DNA from: Nitrospirota bacterium
GTDB lineage: Bacteria; Nitrospirota; Thermodesulfovibrionia; Thermodesulfovibrionales; Dissulfurispiraceae
NCBI GenBank assembly: GCA_040752355.1
Contig: JBFMHE010000007.1
Location: forward strand, 87,185-151,184
DNA length: 64,000 bases
Direction: 5' to 3'
Shown here in pieces: positions 1 to 8,842 of this stretch (positions are counted from its first letter, which is position 1; the number at the start of each line of letters is the position of its first letter). The notes below the pieces were generated by a model. It saw nothing but the letters and a program-made list of their open reading frames with translations. It was not told the origin of the DNA and searched no databases. Both the position numbers and the translations under genes were made by a program.

Positions 1-1088
1 TCCTCGAGCTCGACCATCTTGACCCACTCGAAGGCGGGCGTCCGCTGGCCGCCGAACTCGATGAAGGTGTCCTCTTTCCTGATCCTCTCACCCTCGAAGG
101 CCGGGCCGTAGGAGACCGGGATCGGCGGCTTCTCGACGATGATCTTGAGGCCCCGCAGCTCGATGCCCCTCTGGACGATCTTCGAATGGTCGAGCTCTTT
201 GTCGACTTCCTCATAAGTACAGACGCCCGTGGGATGGATAACGGGGACATCGGTGTCGGCGATCGCAGGGAATCCCATATTGATGGCGCCGGCGCCGGTG
301 GTCCACTTGATGTCGTCCAACGGACCGAGGGCGATCGCGAACGCGAAGACCCTGTCCTTCTGGTACTTCAGGTGCTCTTTATAGTCACCGGGCTTCTTGC
401 CGCCGAAGATGAGGGAGGCCCTGATCGCCCAGTCGAGGGCATACAGGGTATGAATCGTGTCGGGCCCCAGCGGAACGATACGCGCGTCCCATCCGAGCTC
501 GACGCCCTTTCTCAGGAGCTGTTTCGTAACGCTGTCGCCGTTGGATTCTCCGGAAAGGAAGGTCAGGATGTTCTTTTCCTGGAGCTCCCTTACTATGGTT
601 ACCGCGATATCGTCGGTGGGAGCCGCCCCGAGGATGGCGGCGAATCCCGGCATCGAGCCGTCGACGAGCTGGATACCGAGGTTCCTCTGGATGGTATCGG
701 AAATGAAACCGTTATACACATACCCTGTTTCAGGGTCCTTGCAGGGCTCGAGCCCGTTGATATACCGCAGGGCGAGAATGATCTCCTCGGCGAACAGCGT
801 AGCCATGCCGGAATCGAGGGCCTCGCCGAGATAAGGGGTCCACATCTTCTCTTCCGGCTCCGGGTGCTGCAGTTCCTTAGCAAAACCGAGGGCGGTCTTC
901 ATATCGCCCAGGGTCTTGACCGCGAATCCGGTCATTGCGTAAATCATGGGAAGGTGGAACGCGGTGTCGGGGAACTCGAACGCAAAATCGTTTCCCTTCT
1001 CCGCGATCGCCTTCTCGAGCATCTCCTCAGCCTGCGCAACAAGGGTGTTCGCGCCTCTGATGGCTGCTGTGGCAATGAGCTTTGACAT
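1..1088 (-). CDS. acsB: Acetyl-CoA synthase / CO dehydrogenase beta subunit, N-terminal 362 residues (cut by window edge)
   Basis: This is the acetyl-CoA synthase subunit (bacterial AcsB, archaeal CdhC). It joins a corrinoid-bound methyl group, CO and CoA into acetyl-CoA at the Ni-Fe-S A-cluster in the Wood-Ljungdahl pathway. The reading frame is open from the ATG at 1088 to the left edge, so only the N-terminal half of a roughly 730-residue family is visible; the A-cluster ligands lie outside. The N-terminal part matches the CODH-contacting region of the family. A GGAGGTC ribosome-binding site lies just upstream of the ATG. It is the last visible gene of the leftward acsE-acsD-acsC-acsB run, about 70 nt after acsC. 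The nickel CODH gene itself (acsA/cooS) is not in the window and may lie further left. Confidence 0.93.
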   Translation of the reverse strand, partial: MSKLIATAAIRGANTLVAQAEEMLEKAIAEKGNDFAFEFPDTAFHLPMIYAMTGFAVKTLGDMKTALGFAKELQHPEPEEKMWTPYLGEALDSGMATLFAEEIILALRYINGLEPCKDPETGYVYNGFISDTIQRNLGIQLVDGSMPGFAAILGAAPTDDIAVTIVRELQEKNILTFLSGESNGDSVTKQLLRKGVELGWDARIVPLGPDTIHTLYALDWAIRASLIFGGKKPGDYKEHLKYQKDRVFAFAIALGPLDDIKWTTGAGAINMGFPAIADTDVPVIHPTGVCTYEEVDKELDHSKIVQRGIELRGLKIIVEKPPIPVSYGPAFEGERIRKEDTFIEFGGQRTPAFEWVKMVELE

Positions 1089-1158
1089 CCTGACCTCCTG
1101 GAGTCTAACCTTTCTTAGGTTTATTGAGTGTTACTAACATTTTAGTATAAATTACCCG

Positions 1159-2496
1159 CTACCGTGCTTTCAAGAAAGCAGGCAGCCCGTTCGCCTCTCT
1201 CGGCCCCACCGTCACCTTCCAGCCCGGGAGCTTCTCCTCTATCGCGCCGCTCAGGATCGCCACATACCCGGGGATGATCAGCTCCTTGTTCTTGATCTCG
1301 TTCTCGATGCCGCTCTCCTGGAGAAAGGCGGCGATCTTCGATGCGGTGAACTTGCCCGCAGCCCAGCCGGTGAGCACCGAGAGCCCCTCGCTGTCGAGGA
1401 CCGCGAGCCTGCAGGGCACCTTGCTGTTCTCGATCTCGCCCGAGACGATGAAGTAGGTGAGGGAGAAGTTCGTCGTGATGAGCAGCGGCGACTCGGGGGA
1501 GGGCTCGCCGATCTTGTAGATCTTCTGCTCCACCTGCATCGGCACCTGCGGGTCGGTGTAGATGTTCTGCCGCAGGGTGAAGAGGGCGAGGTTCTTCCAC
1601 CGCTCGATGCTGTTCATGACGACGATGGAAGCGTACTTCGCCACGCCGAGCATGCCGAGGAGCAGCTCGAGCATGCGGTCGTCCCGCTGGGCGAAGGTGA
1701 TCACCGGGTAGCCGACGGACTTCACGTTCTTCTTCACCGCCGCTCTCCTGATGAACGTATTCTGCTCGAGGATCTCCTTAGCGGTCCGCGCGCCGCCGTC
1801 GATCACCATGTCCTCCACGCCGAGGCCCTTGATCTTCTCGGTAAGGTCCGTGAGCTCACCGAGCCCCTTTGCGGCGACGCCGAGGGTGACCTTGTAATTC
1901 TTCGCCAGTCCTGCCAGCGCCTCTGCATTGGAAGCATTAGCGCCGTAGAGGATAGGCTTTTTGTCGCCGACGATCTTGAGCGCCGCTTCCGCAGCCGCCG
2001 CATTGCCCGTCCCGAGGATCAGGGAGACTCCCGGGGCCTTGGCGGCGATCGCCTTCACCGCGCCCTCGAACGTGCCGGCGTCGCTGGAGGCGTTGTTCAC
2101 GAAGATCGCATCGACTCTCAGCCTCTGGCCGACGCGCTCGATCTCCGAGTTGAGCACCCCGTCGACGATCGTGCCGATCTCAGCCTCGGACATCGTGTCC
2201 TTCACCTCGACGGCAAAGGCGCAGGGGTTCACGAACTTCTTTTCGTGCCTGAAGAGGACCGTCTCCTCGCCCATCTTCATCGCCTTGTCGCCCGCGCCGA
2301 GCGTAATCGGCCGCACGGGAGGAGCGGACGCCTCGCCGAGAATCCTCTTCGCCTCTTCGGAGACGTCGGGGCACGAATCCAGCGTCGCCTGCCGCTGGGC
2401 GAGCTTCATGGCAAAGGCGAGACAGGTCGGGTGCCCGCACTTCTTGCAGTTGGTTTTCGGAAGCAGCTTGAATATTTCAACGCCTGACAGAGCCAT
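1159..2496 (-). CDS. acsC: Corrinoid iron-sulfur protein large subunit (acetyl-CoA decarbonylase/synthase gamma)
   Basis: This is the large subunit of the corrinoid iron-sulfur protein (AcsC/CdhE), which carries the methyl group from AcsE to acetyl-CoA synthase on a cobalamin. The 445-residue protein begins with the typical [4Fe-4S] motif: Cys17, Cys20, Cys25 and Cys42 in the pattern CKKCGHPTC followed by a distant Cys. That cluster reductively reactivates the cobalamin. A TIM-barrel domain follows, then a C-terminal corrinoid-binding region. Length and domain order match the family. The start ATG sits 15 nt after the stop of acsD and is preceded by GGGAGGTAAG, so the two subunits are probably translated from one message. 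Confidence 0.95.
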   Translation of the reverse strand: MALSGVEIFKLLPKTNCKKCGHPTCLAFAMKLAQRQATLDSCPDVSEEAKRILGEASAPPVRPITLGAGDKAMKMGEETVLFRHEKKFVNPCAFAVEVKDTMSEAEIGTIVDGVLNSEIERVGQRLRVDAIFVNNASSDAGTFEGAVKAIAAKAPGVSLILGTGNAAAAEAALKIVGDKKPILYGANASNAEALAGLAKNYKVTLGVAAKGLGELTDLTEKIKGLGVEDMVIDGGARTAKEILEQNTFIRRAAVKKNVKSVGYPVITFAQRDDRMLELLLGMLGVAKYASIVVMNSIERWKNLALFTLRQNIYTDPQVPMQVEQKIYKIGEPSPESPLLITTNFSLTYFIVSGEIENSKVPCRLAVLDSEGLSVLTGWAAGKFTASKIAAFLQESGIENEIKNKELIIPGYVAILSGAIEEKLPGWKVTVGPREANGLPAFLKAR

Positions 2497-2511
2497 ATAG
2501 TCTTACCTCCC

Positions 2512-3450
2512 TTACATTAATTCGTCGATGAATTTTTCGACGGCCTTGACCGCCTCGGGATGCCGCATGATGAGCAGCTCGGCGCCGGCCATCATCAGCG
2601 CGCCGGCGGTGGTGACTTCCCAGGCGATGCTCCGCTCCTCGAGCGAGCCGCCTATCGGGAGGTCGGCCTCGGAGGCCTGGGCCTCTTTCACCTTCCACGC
2701 ATAAAACCCTACGTCGGCGAGCATCGGCTGCTGCATGGTCACATCGTTCTGGGTGAGCGCCGCGAGCCTGATGCGCTCCATGACCGAGTAGGTGTATTCG
2801 AGGCCGTAGCCCAGCGCCGACGACATCGGGTCGGTGAGTATCTTCTCTTTATCGAACCCCATCTGGGTGATGAGGATGTTGAGCTGCTTGGAAAGGTTGA
2901 TATCGAGCTCGGACATGGCGATCAGTTTGTGGTCGTTCGCCATCGCCGCGGCAGCGATCGTCTTGTAGTTGGCCTCCTGGGCCTTGCCGATGACGCAGTT
3001 CTTTCCCTTCGCTGCCTCGGCGACGGCGACGAGCACCGCCGAATCCTTTTCGACGTGGTTGCTGCCGAGGATGATCAGGGGAACCTTGATCGCGGCGAGG
3101 ACATCCTTGACGGTCTTTGCAGCGTCTTCCGGCGACCGGTTGTCGCGGTCGGGATGGGTGCCGACGAGCCTGAGGGTGATCGCCTTCGCTTTCAGCTCGT
3201 TCTGGCAGTACTGGGCCCACTTCACCGGGTCAGCCGATACGGCGGCGTACGGCTTCTTCACCATGTCGGGCCAGTCTTCGGGAGCTACATCCTGGACTTC
3301 ATACGCAACGAGCGGCCTGTTGGGCACATTCCCTTCGAAGGCATGGAAGGGGAGCACATTCTCTCCGCCGATCCTGGCAGCGCCCTCGGTGCCGATGGTA
3401 ACCTCATACACTTTTCCTGAGTACGTCTCTTTCGGTGCAGCAAAAGCCAT
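2512..3450 (-). CDS. acsD: Corrinoid iron-sulfur protein small subunit (acetyl-CoA decarbonylase/synthase delta)
   Basis: This is the small subunit of the corrinoid iron-sulfur protein (AcsD/CdhD), a TIM-barrel partner that forms a heterodimer with AcsC and helps hold the cobalamin. The 312-residue length matches the bacterial family. The N-terminal half contains the conserved stretch VKWAQYCQNELKAKAI, and a later segment reads ILTDPMSSALGYGLEYTYS, typical of CdhD proteins. A GGAGGTTACC ribosome-binding site precedes the ATG. It lies 9 nt downstream of acsE and 15 nt upstream of acsC, which supports a single operon for the methyl branch. Confidence 0.95.
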   Translation of the reverse strand: MAFAAPKETYSGKVYEVTIGTEGAARIGGENVLPFHAFEGNVPNRPLVAYEVQDVAPEDWPDMVKKPYAAVSADPVKWAQYCQNELKAKAITLRLVGTHPDRDNRSPEDAAKTVKDVLAAIKVPLIILGSNHVEKDSAVLVAVAEAAKGKNCVIGKAQEANYKTIAAAAMANDHKLIAMSELDINLSKQLNILITQMGFDKEKILTDPMSSALGYGLEYTYSVMERIRLAALTQNDVTMQQPMLADVGFYAWKVKEAQASEADLPIGGSLEERSIAWEVTTAGALMMAGAELLIMRHPEAVKAVEKFIDELM

Positions 3451-3459
3451 GGTAACCTC

Positions 3460-4242
3460 CTACATTTCGAGATAGGAATGTGCGTAAAGGGTGTTGCCCG
3501 TTATCACATCGATGGTTTTTACGGTCTCGACCACCTCATGCGGGTCGGCGATCGCCGCCGTCAATCCCTCGTACATGAGCAGCGCGAGATAGTATTTATT
3601 CAGAATGGGTCTGAGCGGCTTGGGACAGCCGTTCGATATATTGCTGAGGCCGACGACGGTCTTCATCGGAGGGTCATTGAGCTCCTGGAACATCTTGATC
3701 GCCTGAACGACCTTGATGGCCTGGTCCTGCGTCGTGGCGATCTGGAGCACGAGGGGATCGAGGTAGAGGTCCTCGAGAGGAAGGCCGTACTCCATGGCGC
3801 GCGCCATGATCTCCGAAGCGATGGCGGCGCGCTCTTCGGCATCGGCGGGAAGGCCGCCTTTTCCTACGGTGAGGCCGATGACCTGGCAGCTGTACTTCGC
3901 GCCGAGCTCGAGGATGGGAAACCGCTCGGGGTCGTTGGAGGTGGAGTTGATGAGCGCCCGTCCCCATTCATTATTATGGACCTTGAGACCCGCCTCGATC
4001 GCCTTGAAGTTCGTCGTATCGAGGCAGATGGGCAGCGGCACCACCTCCTGGATGGTGGTCACCATCCACTGCATCAAATCTTCTCCCCCGTCTTCCGCAG
4101 GGCCGATATTCGCATCGATCATGCCCGCTCCCTGCTTCCACTGGTTCGTGGCTATCTCTTGAATAGGCCCTTTGTCCTTCTTCATCATAGCCTCCCGGAC
4201 CCGCTTGGCTATAATGCTCAACTTCTCCCCGATTACCAGCAT
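3460..4242 (-). CDS. acsE: Methyltetrahydrofolate:corrinoid/iron-sulfur protein methyltransferase
   Basis: AcsE transfers the methyl group of methyl-tetrahydrofolate to the cobalt of the corrinoid iron-sulfur protein. The 260-residue protein is a pterin-binding TIM barrel. It starts MLVIGEKLS, shows the family segments DANIGPAED, CLDTTN and ALINSTSND, and ends with a family-like IADPHE segment, closely following the Moorella enzyme in length and order. The frame is open for 13 codons upstream, but the ATG at 4242 has a good AGGAGA site and matches the family N-terminus, so it was chosen. It is the first gene after an unusually AT-rich 184-bp leader, and probably heads the acsE-D-C-B transcript. 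Confidence 0.95.
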   Translation of the reverse strand: MLVIGEKLSIIAKRVREAMMKKDKGPIQEIATNQWKQGAGMIDANIGPAEDGGEDLMQWMVTTIQEVVPLPICLDTTNFKAIEAGLKVHNNEWGRALINSTSNDPERFPILELGAKYSCQVIGLTVGKGGLPADAEERAAIASEIMARAMEYGLPLEDLYLDPLVLQIATTQDQAIKVVQAIKMFQELNDPPMKTVVGLSNISNGCPKPLRPILNKYYLALLMYEGLTAAIADPHEVVETVKTIDVITGNTLYAHSYLEM

Positions 4243-4426
4243 CTCTCTTCTCCTTTCCGTTGCAGAATATAGTTTGTTCAAACAAAATCGTTGAATATTA
4301 ACGAAAATATAAACGATTAATGTATCACAAAACGAAACCGTATTGTCATGAGTTTATTTTATGCATCTATAAACGACATCCGGCATGCTCGGGGGCCTTC
4401 GCCGTATAAGGGCGCCCTTACGCTGC
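4243..4426 (-). promoter_or_regulatory. AT-rich leader/promoter region of acsEDCB with repeated motifs
   Basis: This 184-bp spacer between cooC and acsE is strikingly AT-rich for this genome. The 9-mer TATAAACGA (plus strand) occurs at 4308-4316 and again at 4368-4376, exactly 60 bp apart, with further ACGAAA copies at 4301 and around 4332. A perfect inverted repeat TTTGTT-CA-AACAAA lies at 4273-4286, about 30 bp before the acsE start. These look like regulator sites controlling the carbon-fixation operon. No regulator is identified and the transcription start is not determined. Confidence 0.45.
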
Positions 4427-5194
4427 CTACGGTATCTGCAACGACTGGAGAATAGAATAGAGCGCTTGTACCGCCCTGGCATCCTCGGGGAGCTCGAAGA
4501 CCGGCTTTCCCTCCAGGTCGTACTTGAAGATCATTTCATCCTGGGGGACCAGCCCCGCCACCACGACACCGGCCTTCTCGGCCATTTTCCTCAGCTCTTC
4601 GCCTTCGTATCCTATCACCCGGTTTATGATCAGCACTCTTCTTTCTACCTCGAGCTGCAGCTCATCGACGAGCCTGTTGATCCGCTCCGCGGTCATGACG
4701 CCCTTTACCGTCGGGTCGCTGACGATGATCAGCAGATCGACCCTGTGCGTCGTCCTCCGGCTCAGATGCTCCATGCCCGCTTCGTTGTCGATGACCACAT
4801 AGGGATATTTCTCGGAGAGCAGATCGGTGTATTTCCGGATGATGTTATTGGCGGCGCAGTAACAGCCGGGACCTTCCGGCCTCCCCATCACCATGAGATC
4901 AAAACCCTTCGCCTCGATGATGGATTGCTGCACCTGGTAGTCGAAGAGCTGCTCCATCGACATGCCGCCCGGCCTGTCGCCGCCGCCCCTGACCGCCTGC
5001 AGGGACTCTTCTCTCAGGCTCCCGATGGTCGCATGCACGTCGAGTCCGAGGGCCTCATTCAGGCAGGCGTTGCTGTCTGCGTCCACGGCGAGGACAGGAC
5101 CTCTCCTCCTGCTCACCAGATATTTGACCACGAGCCCGGCGAGGCTCGTCTTTCCTGTTCCTCCCTTGCCTGCAAAGGCTATTGTGAAGGCCAC
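4427..5194 (-). CDS. cooC: CooC-type ATPase for CO dehydrogenase/acetyl-CoA synthase maturation
   Basis: This is a MinD/ParA-like P-loop ATPase of the CooC/AcsF family, which helps load nickel into CODH or acetyl-CoA synthase. The deviant Walker A motif GKGGTGKT lies within the first 15 residues. The family segments AVDADSNACLNEALG and VIDNEAGMEHLSRRT follow, and the latter is diagnostic of CooC. The start chosen is the GTG at 5194 because AGGAGGAGCTCAGAG precedes it at good distance and the MinD fold begins at once; an ATG-initiated extension of 24 residues is possible but does not look like protein. The gene lies directly upstream of acsEDCB in the same orientation, separated by the AT-rich leader. 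Confidence 0.92.
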   Translation of the reverse strand: MAFTIAFAGKGGTGKTSLAGLVVKYLVSRRRGPVLAVDADSNACLNEALGLDVHATIGSLREESLQAVRGGGDRPGGMSMEQLFDYQVQQSIIEAKGFDLMVMGRPEGPGCYCAANNIIRKYTDLLSEKYPYVVIDNEAGMEHLSRRTTHRVDLLIIVSDPTVKGVMTAERINRLVDELQLEVERRVLIINRVIGYEGEELRKMAEKAGVVVAGLVPQDEMIFKYDLEGKPVFELPEDARAVQALYSILQSLQIP

Positions 5195-5353
5195 CTCTGA
5201 GCTCCTCCTGGAAAATGCGCTCTCTACGGTTTTTACCGGCAGGATACAGTTATGCGTGCGACGCAACTACAGCGACAGCTATCTGTCTCTGCCTTCATTA
5301 CTATGTTCAGCCTTTGACTTTCAATGCAGCACGATCAAGCCGGAAGGGCTGCC

Positions 5354-6001
5354 CTACTCCATACGCTCCAGGATTCCGGGCAATTCGAACATACTTTCTA
5401 TTATAAAATCAGAACCACGTAAAAAGTCCAATGTTTTGTAACCGTAGGTAACACTCACGGTCCTGATCCCTGCCGCTTTCCCCGCCTCGATGTCGTAATT
5501 ACTATCGCCGACCATGACCGCATCACGAGCATTAATACCAAATCTATCAAGGACATAGAGAATAGGCAGCGGCGAGGGCTTCCGCTCCTCCGTCGTGTCG
5601 CTACCAACAATTATATCAAGGTACTTAGCAAGTGCCAACTTTTCAAGAATCTTGACGGAGAGCGCCTCCCGCTTGTTCGAAATCACCGCTTTCCGGCAGC
5701 CCGTCAACTGTTCCAGGGTCTCCCGTACGCCGGGATAGACCGTCGTCTCGTCCACGAGATGCTCCGCATAGTACGCCAGAAAACGGTCAACAAGCGCATC
5801 ACGACCGGCGTTAAGGTGTTCTTTAGCGATGACCTTCTCCATCAACCGGGTAACCCCTTCCCCGATGAGGCCGATGGTCTCCTTGACCGTGAGCGGTTGA
5901 ACACCGTACGGCGCTATGGCATGATTGACGGCATTGGCGATATCGCGGCTCGAGTCAACAAGAGTTCCGTCGAGATCGAAGATGATGAGCTCAATCGGCA
6001 T
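5354..6001 (-). CDS. HAD-superfamily phosphatase, phosphoglycolate phosphatase-like
   Basis: This is a haloacid dehalogenase-type hydrolase of about 215 residues. Motif I, FDLDGTLVDS, lies near residues 7-16 and supplies the nucleophilic Asp. Motif II is the AVISNK segment, motif III a conserved Lys in TEERKPSP, and motif IV is VMVGDSNYDIEAGKAAG. The helical cap after motif I is of the Gph/phosphonatase type, so phosphoglycolate or a pyridoxal-type substrate is likely, but the substrate cannot be settled from sequence. The ATG at 6001 was chosen because it starts just before the first beta strand; the open frame upstream to 6130 is low-quality sequence. It is separated from cooC by about 160 bp. 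Confidence 0.85.
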   Translation of the reverse strand: MPIELIIFDLDGTLVDSSRDIANAVNHAIAPYGVQPLTVKETIGLIGEGVTRLMEKVIAKEHLNAGRDALVDRFLAYYAEHLVDETTVYPGVRETLEQLTGCRKAVISNKREALSVKILEKLALAKYLDIIVGSDTTEERKPSPLPILYVLDRFGINARDAVMVGDSNYDIEAGKAAGIRTVSVTYGYKTLDFLRGSDFIIESMFELPGILERME

Positions 6002-6121
6002 CCTTATACTGTAATAAAAAGGAGCGGCAAAGCTCAATCGCCACGGTCTCCCGCCGCGCTCTCCCGATAAAGGCGCAAGGGGCTTGAGTAAATGACTCTG
6101 GAAATGTAATATAGGGGAACT

Positions 6122-6256
6122 ATGCTCCACAAGGACTATGGAACCTTCGGGCTCGTCTCGGTCTCACGGAAGAAAGCCCAGAAGATCGCCAGGATCGTCA
6201 TCGCAGCGCTCGTCTCTGTTGCCGCAGCGTTTCTTCTCTTCCTCTATGCACAGTAA
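6122..6256 (+). CDS. Small single-span membrane protein (44 residues), unknown function
   Basis: This short frame starts at an ATG preceded by AGGGGAAC, a good ribosome-binding site, and ends with TAA at 6254-6256. The peptide has a basic middle, SRKKAQKIAR, followed by a hydrophobic helix of about 20 residues (IVIAALVSVAAAFLLFLY) and a two-residue tail, a layout typical of tiny inner-membrane proteins with a cytoplasmic N-terminus. It lies 126 bp upstream of trmFO and is divergent from the HAD phosphatase. No homolog is recognised. The clean start signal and membrane segment are the only evidence that it is real. Confidence 0.45.
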   Translation: MLHKDYGTFGLVSVSRKKAQKIARIVIAALVSVAAAFLLFLYAQ

Positions 6257-6382
6257 CGCAGGCGCGCACGCTCGCTCGCGATATCGCCTTCTCCCCGATC
6301 CGCACGCTCCCGGAGCGCCCTCCGGCGAGAGCCCGCGCGCTGCCGCCACGGCGGAGCGAGGGCATACCGTTCGACAACCGTC

Positions 6383-7726
6383 ATGGCGGAACTCATCATC
6401 ATAGGCGGCGGACTCGCCGGAAGTGAAGCAGCGTGGCAGGCCGCAAGACAGGGTGCGGAGGTCGTGCTCTTCGAGATGCGCCCCCTTCACATGACCGAGG
6501 CGCACCGGACACCGCTCCTCGGCGAATTGGTCTGCTCGAATTCGCTCCGCTCGCAGGAGCTCGCCACCGGTCCCGGGCTGCTGAAAAAAGAGCTCGAAAT
6601 CGCCGGCTCCCTGGTCATGAACGCTGCACGGGCGGCTGCGGTCTCCGCCGGCTCGGCGCTCGCCGTCGACAGGACGCTCTTCGCCGAATTCATTACGAAG
6701 TCCCTGGAGCGGCATCCGCGCATCACCGTCGTCAGAGAGGAAGTGAAGGAGATACCCGGCTCCCTCGCGGTCCTCGCCACCGGGCCGCTCACCTCGGGAG
6801 CGATGGCCGAGGCGTTGCGGTCGCTCGTGGGCGGAGAGTATCTCTACTTCTACGACGCCGTGGCCCCCATCATCGACGCCGGGAGCATCGATTACGGAAA
6901 GGCCTACCGGGCCTCGCGCTACGGCAAGGGGGGCGATGATTACGTCAATTGCCCGATGACCAGGGAGGAGTACGAGCGCTTCTACGATGCCCTGCGTGAA
7001 GCCGACACCGTACACTGCCGCGCCTTCGAGGACATCAAGGTCTTCGAGGGCTGCATGCCGGTCGAGGTGATGGCCGAACGGGGAAGGGACACCCTCAGGT
7101 TCGGTCCGCTCAAGCCGGTAGGGCTTCCCGACCCGCAGACCGGGAAGATCCCCTATGCCGTGGTGCAGCTGAGGCCCGAGAATAGAGAGAAGACGGCGTA
7201 CAACATGGTGGGGTTCCAGACACGGTTGAAGTGGCCCGAGCAGAAGAAGGTCTTCAGGCTGATCCCGGGCATGGAGCAGGCGGAATTCCTGAGGTTCGGG
7301 AGCATGCACCGCAACACGTTCATCAACGCTCCCCTGCATCTCGACAACGACCTTACCTTCAAAGGCAGAGACACGCTCTACGGGGCAGGACAGATCACCG
7401 GGGTAGAAGGCTATATCGAATCGACCGCCATGGGCCTTCTTGCAGGCGTGCATGCGGCGCGGAGGCTCCGGGGCAAGCCGGCGCTGCTGCCGCCGCGGGC
7501 CTCGGCACACGGGAGTCTCGTTGCCCACCTCACCGGGTCCGATCCCCGTCTCTTCCAGCCGAGCAATATCAATTTCGGGCTCCTCCCTGCCGGCGACGGG
7601 ACGATCCTCGGAATACGCGATAAAAAAATGCGGCGCGCCGCGATGGCCGACGTTGCATTACGGGAGTGGTCCGCGTATAGTTATACCATGGGACTCAATG
7701 GAGAGCCCCGGGCTCCCGATAAGTAA
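6383..7726 (+). CDS. trmFO: tRNA (uracil-54-C5)-methyltransferase, folate- and FAD-dependent
   Basis: TrmFO makes ribothymidine at position 54 of tRNA using methylene-tetrahydrofolate and FADH2. The 447-residue protein opens with an FAD-binding Rossmann motif, GGGLAGSEAAW. It carries the family segments CSNSLRS, YYFYDAVAPI-like YLYFYDAVAP, NCPMTREEYERF and FEGCMPVEVMAERG, the last containing the Cys implicated in catalysis. Length matches the family. It heads the trmFO-xerC-hslV-hslU order that is well known from Firmicutes (gid-codV-clpQ-clpY) and is shared by other phyla. Together with thyX in this window it suggests folate-linked, flavin-dependent uracil methylation in this organism. Confidence 0.96.
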   Translation: MAELIIIGGGLAGSEAAWQAARQGAEVVLFEMRPLHMTEAHRTPLLGELVCSNSLRSQELATGPGLLKKELEIAGSLVMNAARAAAVSAGSALAVDRTLFAEFITKSLERHPRITVVREEVKEIPGSLAVLATGPLTSGAMAEALRSLVGGEYLYFYDAVAPIIDAGSIDYGKAYRASRYGKGGDDYVNCPMTREEYERFYDALREADTVHCRAFEDIKVFEGCMPVEVMAERGRDTLRFGPLKPVGLPDPQTGKIPYAVVQLRPENREKTAYNMVGFQTRLKWPEQKKVFRLIPGMEQAEFLRFGSMHRNTFINAPLHLDNDLTFKGRDTLYGAGQITGVEGYIESTAMGLLAGVHAARRLRGKPALLPPRASAHGSLVAHLTGSDPRLFQPSNINFGLLPAGDGTILGIRDKKMRRAAMADVALREWSAYSYTMGLNGEPRAPDK

Positions 7727-7774
7727 TAGACTGCAGCCGGCCGGCACGGCGGCAGCAGGAGACGAGACCGCGTA

Positions 7775-8770
7775 ATGGAAAAGAAGAGACGAAAAGACAG
7801 GATGCCCGCCCGGACCCGGGGCGGGGTTTCCGAGAGGGTGATGGAGCAATACGTTAAAAAGTTCCTTACCCATCTCGATGTCGAACGGGGCGTGTCGCCG
7901 CATACGCTCCGGGCGTATAAGCGGGATCTGCGCGACTTTGCCGCGTACTGCCCGGCAGACCCCGAGCGCATCGATATGATCGATATCCGGGGTTTTGTTG
8001 CGGAACAGATCATGAGGGGCAAGGGAAAATCGACGGTGGCGCGCAAGCTGGCGACGCTGCGGTCGTTCTTCACCTATCTCTATCAGGAAGGCTATGTCGC
8101 GGTCAATCATGCCAGGCTGGTGCCGACGCCCAGAGCGCCGAAGCGCCTCCCCAACTTCCTCTCCGTTGACGACGCCTTCGAGCTCGTCCAGACGCCCGAG
8201 GGAATGGGGCTCATCCCGGTCAGGGACCGGGCGATTCTCGAGCTGCTCTATTCGAGCGGTCTCCGGATAAGCGAAGCAGCGGGTCTCGCCATCGACGATG
8301 TGAATTTACGGGAGGGTCTCGTAAAAGCCCGGGGAAAGGGTAAAAAAGAGCGGATCGTGCCGATCGGCGAAAAAGCGCGCGATGCCTTGAAGTCGTACCT
8401 GATCGAGCGTATGCTCTTCAGAAAGAAGAGGGCACTTCCCGCCGACGACAACGCCTTCTTCCTGAACCGGAACGGCGAGCGGCTGACCGACCGCCAGATG
8501 CGGCGCATCGTCGTCAAGTATGCCCGGCTCATCGGCATCAACGGCCAGATCGGCCCGCATACCCTTCGCCACACCTTTGCGACCCATCTGCTGGTGGGCG
8601 GCGCTGACCTGAGGTCCATCCAGGAGCTCCTCGGCCACTCGTCGCTCTCGACCACGCAAAAATATACGCATCTCGATATCGGGCACCTGATCGATGTCTA
8701 CGACAAGGCGCACCCCCTCGCCGACAGAGAGGGGCCTAAGGCTCCGCCGCCGAAGACAAAAAATCCGTAG
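7775..8770 (+). CDS. xerC: Tyrosine recombinase XerC
   Basis: This is a site-specific tyrosine recombinase that resolves chromosome dimers at dif sites. An N-terminal SAM-like core-binding domain (about residues 23-110) precedes the catalytic domain. All catalytic residues are visible: Arg164 in SGLRISE, the Lys in GKGKKER, His262 and Arg265 in PHTLRHTFATHL, His288 in LLGHSS, and the nucleophile Tyr297 in TQKYTH. Its place between trmFO and hslV is the conserved codV position, so it is the housekeeping XerC and not a phage integrase. The ATG at 7775 has an AGGAGA site; a later ATG at residue 23 is possible but has a weaker site. Confidence 0.94.
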   Translation: MEKKRRKDRMPARTRGGVSERVMEQYVKKFLTHLDVERGVSPHTLRAYKRDLRDFAAYCPADPERIDMIDIRGFVAEQIMRGKGKSTVARKLATLRSFFTYLYQEGYVAVNHARLVPTPRAPKRLPNFLSVDDAFELVQTPEGMGLIPVRDRAILELLYSSGLRISEAAGLAIDDVNLREGLVKARGKGKKERIVPIGEKARDALKSYLIERMLFRKKRALPADDNAFFLNRNGERLTDRQMRRIVVKYARLIGINGQIGPHTLRHTFATHLLVGGADLRSIQELLGHSSLSTTQKYTHLDIGHLIDVYDKAHPLADREGPKAPPPKTKNP

Positions 8771-8842
8771 GGACTTGGATTTTGGGTCTGCTGTTGGTTT
8801 AGAATTGAGAGAGCAGCGTTTCGCACTGGAGGAATTAACGAT

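Noticed and set aside
6164..7528. A 454-codon minus-strand frame opposite trmFO
   Set aside because: The plus strand encodes a complete TrmFO. The antisense product is rich in Arg, Gly and His without motifs, a typical GC-driven shadow.
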